Assembly: GCA_002393705.1 (NCBI GenBank)
Contig: DGTH01000013.1
Location: 1 to 9,586, forward strand
Source of the DNA: Prevotella sp. UBA4341
GTDB taxonomy: Bacteria > Bacteroidota > Bacteroidia > Bacteroidales > Bacteroidaceae
DNA: 9,586 bases
Direction: 5' to 3'
Shown here: positions 1 through 6,105 of the stretch, in pieces
How positions within the stretch are numbered: position 1 is the first letter of the stretch
Layout: each line of letters starts with the position of its first letter
Notes under the pieces: generated by a model
Seen by the model: only the letters and a program-made list of their open reading frames with translations
Told to the model about the DNA's origin: nothing
The model's database searches: none
Translations under genes and position numbers: made by a program

Positions 1-1
1 C

Positions 2-865
2 GGACAGTGGATCAATGCCGGTGAGGTGAAGAACAACGGTTGGGAGTTCTCACTGGGCTACCGTCACCACCTGAACAACGGTTTCTCGTGGGACATCAAC
101 GGTAATATCAGCCGCTACAACAACGAGGTGACCAAACTGCCCGAAACGGTGGCTGCCAGCGGACGCTACGGCGGCAACAGTAAGCTGACCGTCATCGGGC
201 ACCCCATGTACTCGCAGGTGGGTTTCATTGCTGACGGCATCTTCAAGAGTCAGGAGGAGATTGACAACCACGCTATTCAGGAAGGGGCCGGCCTGGGCCG
301 CATCCGCTATAAGGACCTGAACGGCGACGGGGTCATCACCGAGGACGACCAGGACTGGATATACGACCCGACACCCGACTTCACGTGGGGTCTGAACATC
401 TACCTGCAGTATAAGGACTTCGACCTGACCATGTTCTGGCAGGGCGTGCAGGGCGTGGATGTAGATTGCCGAGGCTTTAAGTCACAGACTGACTTCTGGG
501 CCAACTCGAACATCAACGTGCCTTACCTGAACAAGGGCGTGCGCGTGCTCGATGCATGGACTCCTGACAACATGGGCAGTAACATTCCCGCGCTGACTAC
601 GTCAGACACGAACCGCGAGGGACGCATATCGACCTATTACATTGAAAACGGCTCGTACGTCAAGCTGCGTACCATTCAGCTGGGCTATAACCTGCCCAAA
701 AGCCTGACCGACAAGCTGCGACTGGACCGCATACGCATCTACGCTTCGGCCCAGAACCTGCTGACTATCAAGAGCAGCAAGTTTACAGGAGCAGACCCCG
801 AGAACCCCGGATTCAACTATCCCATACCTCTCAATCTGACCTTCGGACTCAACGTTTCTTTTTAA
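2..865 (+). CDS. susC: SusC-type TonB-dependent outer-membrane transporter, C-terminal part (5' end outside window)
   Basis: This is the last 287 codons of a SusC-like outer-membrane beta-barrel that imports oligosaccharides into the periplasm using TonB energy; the full protein is usually near 1000 residues, so only the distal barrel is here. The frame is open from the first full codon at base 2. An in-frame GTG at 26 is internal, because the preceding codons read GQWINAGEV and continue the typical SusC strand motif GEVKNNGWEF. A DLNGDGVITEDDQDWI stretch is the Asp/Asn-rich loop common in SusC barrels. Alternating aromatic strands follow, including YVKLRTIQLGYNLP and IRIYASAQNLLTI, and the protein ends in LTFGLNVSF with a terminal Phe as in outer-membrane barrels. 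The TAA stop at 863-865 runs straight into a heptamer repeat. The neighbouring SusD and GH32 genes suggest fructan oligosaccharides as substrate; the barrel end itself does not show specificity. Confidence 0.95.
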   Translation, partial: GQWINAGEVKNNGWEFSLGYRHHLNNGFSWDINGNISRYNNEVTKLPETVAASGRYGGNSKLTVIGHPMYSQVGFIADGIFKSQEEIDNHAIQEGAGLGRIRYKDLNGDGVITEDDQDWIYDPTPDFTWGLNIYLQYKDFDLTMFWQGVQGVDVDCRGFKSQTDFWANSNINVPYLNKGVRVLDAWTPDNMGSNIPALTTSDTNREGRISTYYIENGSYVKLRTIQLGYNLPKSLTDKLRLDRIRIYASAQNLLTIKSSKFTGADPENPGFNYPIPLNLTFGLNVSF

Positions 866-866
866 T

Positions 867-894
867 GAAGAGTGAAGAATGAAGAATGAAGAAT
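867..894 (+). repeat. Tandem heptamer repeat, four GAAGAAT units, in the susC-susD gap
   Basis: Four 7-bp units lie directly after the susC stop codon: GAAGAGT at 867-873 and three GAAGAAT units at 874-894. The repeat creates ATG triplets at 865, 879 and 886. The last opens a frame into susD, but that start is probably a by-product of the repeat. The block is the reverse complement of the heptamers in the susD signal peptide at 1014-1044. Confidence 0.93.
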
Positions 895-942
895 TTGCTA
901 CCGCACTACAATTCCTATAAGATAATCATAAAATATATAGCA

Positions 943-2739
943 ATGAAAAAGAATCAATATAATAACAACGGAAAGAGAAGCATGAACATGACGATGAAGT
1001 TGCTCGGCGCAGCATTCTTCATTCTTCATTCTTCATTCTTCATTTCCTCCTGCAGTAACTTCCTGGACGAGCAGGTGCCGCAGGCCACGCTGACACAGGA
1101 TGAGGTGAAAAAGCCTGAATACATTGACAATGTGCTGATTTCGGCATATGCCGGACTGCTCAGTATAGAGGACATGAACTCCTCGTTCTCTCTCTGGAAC
1201 TACGACACCCGTTCGGACGATGCCTACGTCGGAGGTTCGAACCCCTCTGACGGTGAGCCCTTCCACATCCTGGAGAAGCATGCCACGGTGATGACCACCG
1301 ACTGGCCCTACAATGACATCTGGAACCGCTTCTACAAATACCTGTCGCGCATCAGCCTGTCGCTCGATATGCTGGCCGTTGCCGACCAGAACAACACCGT
1401 CATCCAGCAGCGTACGGCCGAGATGAAGTTCCTGCGGGCCTACGGACACTTCCAGCTGAAGCGGCTCTTCAAGCATATTCCCTTTGTCAACAAACCCAAC
1501 ATGCAGGAGGACGACTACAACAACCTCACCAATACAGAATACACGAACGATGAGGGATGGCAGCAGATCATCAACGACCTGGAGGATGCCTACGCCGTGC
1601 TGCCTGTGACGCAGGCCGAGAAGGGACGACCCACCAAGGCTGCCTGCGCTGCCTTCCTGGCAAAGGTGTATCTCTATAAGGCTTACCGGCAGGACGATGC
1701 CAACACTAACCAGGTGACGTCTATCAACGATGCCGACCTGCAGAAGGTGGTGGAATATACGGCTCCGGCACTCTATGCCAACTACGGCCTGGAGAACGAC
1801 CTGCACAACAACTTTCGTCCGGAAGAGCAGTACGAGAACGGCAAGGAGAGCATCTGGGCCATTCAGTACTCGAAGAACGACGGTACCGTCTATGGTAACC
1901 TGAACTTCTCCTACCGCCTGATTGTGCCTTGTATTCCCAAGGTGCACGATGCAGGCTGCGACTTCTACAAGCCGTCCATCAACCTGGTGAATGCCTACCG
2001 CACGAACAGCGACGGACTGCCCTATCTGGACAACGTGCCCGCTACGGTGACTGACTACGAGGTGGGCTCGGCACAGACCGTTGACCCGCGACTCTTCGAG
2101 ACTGTCGGCGTTCCTGGCACGCCATACATGTTCAACCCCAACTTCATGATGGCCAAGACCAACACATGGAGCCGTTCCGGCGGCATGTACGGATACTACG
2201 TGTCGCTGAAGCAGAATGTTGACCCCGCACTAACCGACAGCTACCTCTTCGTGTGCGACAACCAGTGGGCCAGCTCCATGAACCGCATCGTCTTCCGCTA
2301 TGCCGACGTGCTGCTGATGCGTGCCGAGGCTCTCGCACAACTGGGACAGACCACCGAGGCCATTGCACTGGTGAACCAGGTGCGCAGCCGCGCCATGGCC
2401 ATGACCACCAACAGCGTAGTGGCAAACTATCCTAACAAATATGGTGTTCACTATGCCATTGGCAAGTACAACGGCACCTACTCCAAGGATGAGGCCATGA
2501 AGATTGTCAAGATGGAACGCCGCCTGGAGCTGGCTATGGAGAGTGAGCGTTTCTTCGACCTCGTGCGCTGGGGTGATGCCGCTACGGTCATCAACCGCTT
2601 CTACACTACCGAGAGTGAGAAAATGAACTTCCTGAGCGGCTCGCTGTTTACAGCCAACAAAAACGAGTATCTGCCCATTCCCGACGACCAGATGAAGGCT
2701 GCTAACGGACACTACACGCAGAACTGCGGACAGTGGTAA
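943..2739 (+). CDS. susD: SusD/RagB-family outer-membrane glycan-binding lipoprotein
   Basis: SusD proteins form the lid over the SusC barrel on the cell surface and capture oligosaccharides for import. From ATG 943 the product is 598 residues, normal for the family. A signal peptide ends in FFISSC, giving a lipobox with lipidated Cys37, then SNFLDE, the usual SusD start. The TPR-like helical core shows AEMKFLRAYGHFQLKRLFKHIP, and later LLMRAEALAQLGQTTEAI with the VNQVRSRA helix. The C-terminus has FFDLVRWGDA and the closing YLPIPDDQM ... TQNCGQW motif. I chose ATG 943 because its MK...KRSMNM leader aligns with the start of the next gene; ATG 982 (MNMTMKLLG, Cys24) is a credible alternative. 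ATG 886 is in frame but lies inside the heptamer repeat. The gene is 77 bp after susC. Its signal peptide is partly written by a tandem heptamer repeat. Substrate, fructan, is inferred from neighbours. Confidence 0.97.
   Translation: MKKNQYNNNGKRSMNMTMKLLGAAFFILHSSFFISSCSNFLDEQVPQATLTQDEVKKPEYIDNVLISAYAGLLSIEDMNSSFSLWNYDTRSDDAYVGGSNPSDGEPFHILEKHATVMTTDWPYNDIWNRFYKYLSRISLSLDMLAVADQNNTVIQQRTAEMKFLRAYGHFQLKRLFKHIPFVNKPNMQEDDYNNLTNTEYTNDEGWQQIINDLEDAYAVLPVTQAEKGRPTKAACAAFLAKVYLYKAYRQDDANTNQVTSINDADLQKVVEYTAPALYANYGLENDLHNNFRPEEQYENGKESIWAIQYSKNDGTVYGNLNFSYRLIVPCIPKVHDAGCDFYKPSINLVNAYRTNSDGLPYLDNVPATVTDYEVGSAQTVDPRLFETVGVPGTPYMFNPNFMMAKTNTWSRSGGMYGYYVSLKQNVDPALTDSYLFVCDNQWASSMNRIVFRYADVLLMRAEALAQLGQTTEAIALVNQVRSRAMAMTTNSVVANYPNKYGVHYAIGKYNGTYSKDEAMKIVKMERRLELAMESERFFDLVRWGDAATVINRFYTTESEKMNFLSGSLFTANKNEYLPIPDDQMKAANGHYTQNCGQW
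1014..1044 (+). repeat. Perfect ATTCTTC heptamer tract inside the susD signal-peptide coding sequence
   Basis: Four perfect ATTCTTC units (1014-1041) plus a partial ATT encode the hydrophobic core FFILHSSFFI just before the lipobox. Because 7 is not a multiple of 3, the tract cycles through all three frames and gives the same seven-residue cycle ILHSSFF in each, without stops. Loss or gain of one or two units would shift the frame: reading on in the two other frames meets TAA at 1056 or TGA at 1091. Confidence 0.95.
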
Positions 2740-2775
2740 TCTATCAATAGCAACAACTAAAAACAGTATATAGAT

Positions 2776-4212
2776 ATGAAACAAAGAACTGATAATATAA
2801 ACAAAAGAAGCATGAACATGATGACGAAGCTGCTTGCCGTAGCATTCCTCATTCTTCAGTCTTCATTCTTCATTTCATGTAGTGACGACAATACCGGCAG
2901 CATGGACCTGAGCGGCTCGTGTCTGGTTGAAGGCTTCGTGCTCGACGGGAAATATGAAGGCACCATCAGTACCGAGAAACAGCTGATAAAGGTGAAGGTT
3001 CCCGTAGATTTCGACCAGAAAAATTCGATGGAGATTACCAGCCTGACCGTATCGGCTGGTGCTAAGACGAACCTGAAGGTAGGCGACCGTGTCAACTTCG
3101 ATGCCGACCGTACCCTGCACATCACCAATGGTGACCTGGAGATGGACTACCATATCAGCGTACGCAACGACGAGGCACTGCTCAAGCTCTTCATGCTGGA
3201 AGGCGTGAAGGGTGCCATCAACCAGGATGACAAGACCGTCACCGTATCGGTAATGGCCAACAGCGGCATCGACCTGGAGAATGCCACCTTCGAGGTGGAG
3301 TGCAGCGAGGATGCCACCTGCAGCCCTGCCAGCGGCACGAAGGCGAACTTCAAAGAGCCCTTCCAGCTGACACTGACCGACAATACCGCCACGAATACCT
3401 ATACCGTCCACGTGACGCTCATTGAGAACCCGGTAGCCATCTTCGTCGGCGACGCAGAGAATGTGGAACTGCTCAACGACGAAGAGAAAGCAGCTGCCAA
3501 GTGGCTCACTGGCAACATTGAGGGTGCTGCCTACGCATCGTGGGACATGGTGGCCAGCGGAAGTATCTCACTCGATGAGTGCAAACTGATTTTCTTCCAC
3601 CGCCACAGCCCTGCCTACGGCACCTACAACGGGTTTGCCGAGGCTGCCACGGGAGCCATGACGGCACTGCCCAAGATGAAGGAGTTCTGGAAACGCGGCG
3701 GTGCATTCGTACTGAGCCGCTCGGCTGTCAACTATGCCATTGCCCTGGGTGCCATGCCTGCTGACGCCTATCCCAACAACTGCTGGGGCGGCGGCGGTGG
3801 CGAAGGCTCAGACCTGATGGGCGACGACCCCTGGCACTTCTTTGCCTACGACGTCAACTACCCGCTGTGGCAGAACCTGAAGACCTATCCCGGAGCTGCT
3901 CCCGACGCCGTCTATACGCTCGACAACGGGTACACTATCTGTAACACCACGTCGCAGTTTGCACTCTGGAGCCCCTATACCGGACAGGAAGCCTTCGAAA
4001 GCATCACTGGTGCACGTGCACTGGCTCATGGTGGCGATGGTGCCATCGTGGCTTGGGAGACACGCGCCGCCGACGGCAACTTCGGCAAGGGCGGCATCGT
4101 TTGCTTCGGATCAGGTCTCTTCGACTGGAACTCTGCTACACCCTACACGTCAAACTATCACGACAACATGGGACGTATCATGCTTAACGCGTTCGACTAC
4201 CTGACCAAATAA
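2776..4212 (+). CDS. Surface lipoprotein with C-terminal DUF4960-like domain, probable fructan-binding protein
   Basis: This 478-residue lipoprotein is in the place of BT1761 of the B. thetaiotaomicron levan locus, a surface glycan-binding protein. The signal peptide (residues 13-34, KLLAVAFLILQSSFFIS) leads to Cys35 followed by Ser-Asp-Asp-Asn, which resembles the acidic export signal that sends Bacteroidota lipoproteins to the outside. Residues about 45-215 hold two beta-rich segments, each with strand patterns like EGFVLDGKYEGTI and KTVTVSVMANSGIDLENATFEVE, consistent with tandem Ig-like folds. Residues about 216-478 form an alpha/beta domain starting VAIFVGDAENVELL, with a glycine-rich CWGGGGGEGSDLMGDDPWHFF loop and a GGIVCFGSGLFDW strand; I recognise this as DUF4960 type, with a glutamine-amidotransferase-like look. 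No catalytic residues are assigned. It follows susD by 36 bp. Its leader DNA is nearly a copy of the susD leader. Binding role is inferred from position; an enzymatic role is not excluded. Confidence 0.85.
   Translation: MKQRTDNINKRSMNMMTKLLAVAFLILQSSFFISCSDDNTGSMDLSGSCLVEGFVLDGKYEGTISTEKQLIKVKVPVDFDQKNSMEITSLTVSAGAKTNLKVGDRVNFDADRTLHITNGDLEMDYHISVRNDEALLKLFMLEGVKGAINQDDKTVTVSVMANSGIDLENATFEVECSEDATCSPASGTKANFKEPFQLTLTDNTATNTYTVHVTLIENPVAIFVGDAENVELLNDEEKAAAKWLTGNIEGAAYASWDMVASGSISLDECKLIFFHRHSPAYGTYNGFAEAATGAMTALPKMKEFWKRGGAFVLSRSAVNYAIALGAMPADAYPNNCWGGGGGEGSDLMGDDPWHFFAYDVNYPLWQNLKTYPGAAPDAVYTLDNGYTICNTTSQFALWSPYTGQEAFESITGARALAHGGDGAIVAWETRAADGNFGKGGIVCFGSGLFDWNSATPYTSNYHDNMGRIMLNAFDYLTK
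2844..2874 (+). repeat. Decayed heptamer tract in the DUF4960 lipoprotein signal peptide
   Basis: Units ATTCCTC, ATTCTTC, AGTCTTC and ATTCTTC plus ATT occupy exactly the position that the perfect tract has in susD. They encode FLILQSSFFI before Cys35. Two substitutions break the tract, which should make it less prone to slippage than the susD copy. The wider segment 2806-2876 matches 976-1046 at about 63 of 71 bases without gaps, by hand count. Confidence 0.88.
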
Positions 4213-4220
4213 ATTTGTAG

Positions 4221-4252
4221 AACTGAAAAATTGAAAAGTTGAAGTTATGAAA
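4221..4252 (+). repeat. Degenerate 8-bp repeat leading into the GH32 start codon
   Basis: Four loosely similar octamers, AACTGAAA, AATTGAAA, AGTTGAAG and TTATGAAA, fill most of the 34-bp gap and run into the ATG at 4247. The units share a xxxTGAAx core only, so this may be a decayed repeat or simply an A-rich translation leader. Confidence 0.5.
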
Positions 4253-5908
4253 ACAAATAAAATAATGCATAGCCTACTTGGTTGTCTGGTGTACTGCGGA
4301 ATCGCCGCAGCACCGGCAGCCCTCGCCTCCTGTTCTGACGACAACTTCGCCGGTGACCCGGCACGCGACTGGAACGGCACATCGTCGTACTTTGAACCTA
4401 CCGACGAACAGGGGTTCAGCACCTACTACACTCCCTCCGTGGGGCGAGTGGGCGACCCCATGCCCTTCTACGACCAGCGGACCGGCGACTTCAAGGTGCT
4501 CTACCTGCAGGAATATACCAACAACATGACCTTCCGCTTCCACCCCATCTGGGGCGTATCAACCAAGGACGGAGCCAACTACACGTCGCTGGGAGAAATC
4601 ATCCCCTACGCTGCCAACGACTACCAGCAGGACGCAGCCATCGGTACGGGATGTGCCTACGAGAAGGACGGCACGTACTACGTCTATTACACCGGCCACA
4701 ACGGAAACTGCAAAAACCGCGAGGTGGTGATGCGTGCCACATCGACCGACTTCAAGACGTGGACCAAGGACGAGCTCTGGACGCTCAACGGCCCTGACTT
4801 CGGCTACTCCAGCAACGATTTCCGCGACCCGCAGATCTTCGTGGCCGACGATAACCTCTATCACATGCTCATTGCCACCTACCCCGTTGGTGGCGGCGAC
4901 CCCGTGTTTGCCGAGTTCAAGTCGTCCGACCTGAAGTCGTGGGAACACGTAGGACGCATCCGCATGATTTGGGACCGCATGCTCGAGTGTCCCGACGTCT
5001 TCAAGATGGGCGACTGGTGGTATCTGGTGTATAGCGAGAGCTTCCGTGCCTCGTGGAGCCGTAAGGTGAAGTACATGATGGCCCGCACCTACGACGAGCT
5101 GAAGGACTGCTTCAACAATGGTCCGAAGTGGCCGGCCGACGGTCATGAGGGAGTGCTCGACAGCCGTGCATTCTATGCCGGCAAAACAGCCTCCAACGGC
5201 ACCGAACGCTACATCTGGGGCTGGTGTCCCTTCCGTTCGGGCGCTGACCTGCACGAGAAGAACGTCAGCGTAGGAGCCGGCGACGGCAACGAGCCTAACT
5301 GGAGCGGTGCGCTGGTGTGCCACAAGCTCATTCAGCACAGTGACGGTACGCTGACTTTGGGTGCCGTGCCCGCTATGGCAGCCAAATACACGCAGCAGCA
5401 GAACGTCAAAGTGATGGCCTCTAACGGTTACAACAACGGAACACTGACGGGCGACGATGCCTATGTGCTCTACAACCGACTGGGAACAGCCAACCACCTG
5501 TCGTTTACGGTGAAGACCTCCAACAACTGGGATAAGTTCGGCATCTCCTTCGTGCGCAGTACTGACCACGACTTCTACTACACCATGGTGGTGAACCCCG
5601 AGGATGAAAACCACCGTAAGGTGAACTTCGAGCAGGAAGGCTATCGTGTCACGTCTGATGACAATGGCAACGAGCAGCAAATCTACGGCAAGGGATTCAT
5701 TGAGGGCATCGACGGCTACTGGTTCGAGCGCCCTGCTGACAACACGTACAAGATTGACATCTATACCGACAACTCCGTCCTGGTAATGTACATTAATGAT
5801 GTATGTGCCTACACGCAGCGCATCTATGGCATCCAGAAAAACTGCTGGAGCGTGAATAACTACGGAGGCTCCGTCACGGTGAGCGACATCAACGTCAGCC
5901 AATATTAA
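4247..5908 (+). CDS. Surface GH32 lipoprotein, probable endo-acting fructanase (levanase-like)
   Basis: GH32 enzymes hydrolyse beta-fructosides by a retaining mechanism. This 553-residue protein starts with a lipoprotein signal peptide ending LASC (Cys29), followed by Ser-Asp-Asp-Asn, which fits surface display. The five-bladed propeller spans about residues 58-365. Its nucleophile motif is RVGDPMP (Asp70) instead of the usual WMNDPNG; the transition-state RDP motif is FRDPQIF (Asp194), and the acid/base is LECPDVF (Glu247). All three catalytic acids are therefore present. Residues about 385-553 form the C-terminal beta-sandwich (HLSFTVKTSNNWDKFGISFV, VSDINVSQY). The position after the DUF4960 gene, 34 bp apart, corresponds to the B. 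thetaiotaomicron endo-levanase BT1760, and lipidation with the altered nucleophile motif fits that. Endo action and beta-2,6 preference are inferences; family and lipidation are visible. It is the last gene before a terminator. Confidence 0.93.
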   Translation: MKTNKIMHSLLGCLVYCGIAAAPAALASCSDDNFAGDPARDWNGTSSYFEPTDEQGFSTYYTPSVGRVGDPMPFYDQRTGDFKVLYLQEYTNNMTFRFHPIWGVSTKDGANYTSLGEIIPYAANDYQQDAAIGTGCAYEKDGTYYVYYTGHNGNCKNREVVMRATSTDFKTWTKDELWTLNGPDFGYSSNDFRDPQIFVADDNLYHMLIATYPVGGGDPVFAEFKSSDLKSWEHVGRIRMIWDRMLECPDVFKMGDWWYLVYSESFRASWSRKVKYMMARTYDELKDCFNNGPKWPADGHEGVLDSRAFYAGKTASNGTERYIWGWCPFRSGADLHEKNVSVGAGDGNEPNWSGALVCHKLIQHSDGTLTLGAVPAMAAKYTQQQNVKVMASNGYNNGTLTGDDAYVLYNRLGTANHLSFTVKTSNNWDKFGISFVRSTDHDFYYTMVVNPEDENHRKVNFEQEGYRVTSDDNGNEQQIYGKGFIEGIDGYWFERPADNTYKIDIYTDNSVLVMYINDVCAYTQRIYGIQKNCWSVNNYGGSVTVSDINVSQY

Positions 5909-5932
5909 TTCTTACAGTTTGGTTAAGTTAGT

Positions 5933-5985
5933 AATGTCTCCACCCCAGAAGTCACGTGCCAAAGAGGTGGAGACGTTCTTTTTTT
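5933..5985 (+). terminator. Rho-independent terminator after the surface GH32 gene
   Basis: Bases 5933-5944 (AATGTCTCCACC) pair with 5966-5977 (GGTGGAGACGTT), giving a 12-bp stem with one G-U pair around a 21-nt loop that contains the palindrome CACGTG. A C and seven T residues (5979-5985) follow. It lies 24 bp after the GH32 stop, so it should end the susC to GH32 transcript, or reduce read-through into the next gene. Confidence 0.88.
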
Positions 5986-6059
5986 GTGAATAATGTTTCA
6001 TTGAACGTTTTTTCTCACTTTTTGTATCATTATTTATAGCATAAGAAGACGGAAAAGCG

Positions 6060-6067
6060 TAATTTTG
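6060..6067 (+). promoter_or_regulatory. Bacteroidota-type -7 promoter box for the downstream GH32/transporter/kinase unit
   Basis: TAATTTTG is a full match to the TAnnTTTG -7 element of the Bacteroidota primary sigma factor. It is 38 bp before the ATG at 6106, in AT-rich DNA directly after a terminator, and the leader that follows is A-rich with no Shine-Dalgarno, as expected. I see no good TTTG -33 element at the usual spacing; the nearest TTTG (6021-6024) is about 35 bp upstream and too far. A regulator may therefore be needed. Start of transcription around 6073-6077 is a guess from spacing. Confidence 0.65.
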
Positions 6068-6105
6068 CAGCAAATTCCAATAACTAAAATCAAAGAAAAG
6101 AAACT

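Noticed and set aside
886..942. In-frame upstream start for susD at ATG 886
   Set aside because: The ATG is produced by the GAAGAAT repeat, the resulting 19 residues precede a complete signal-peptide leader, and the neighbouring DUF4960 gene starts at the position equivalent to 943.
864..1044. Recombinase-driven invertible promoter
   Set aside because: Arms are low-complexity heptamers, unlike known invertase sites, and no recombinase gene is in the window. Kept only as an alternative reading of the inverted arms.
4559..5902. Long open frame on the minus strand (447 codons) opposite the surface GH32 gene
   Set aside because: It mirrors a well-supported GH32 gene. Its product is Val/His-rich with no recognisable domain, as expected from the complement of codon-biased DNA. 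Minus-strand frames at 1033-1947 and 6823-7734 are rejected for the same reason.
6021..6024. TTTG as a -33 element for the promoter at 6060
   Set aside because: The spacing to the -7 box is about 35 bp, far more than the usual distance of roughly 20 bp.
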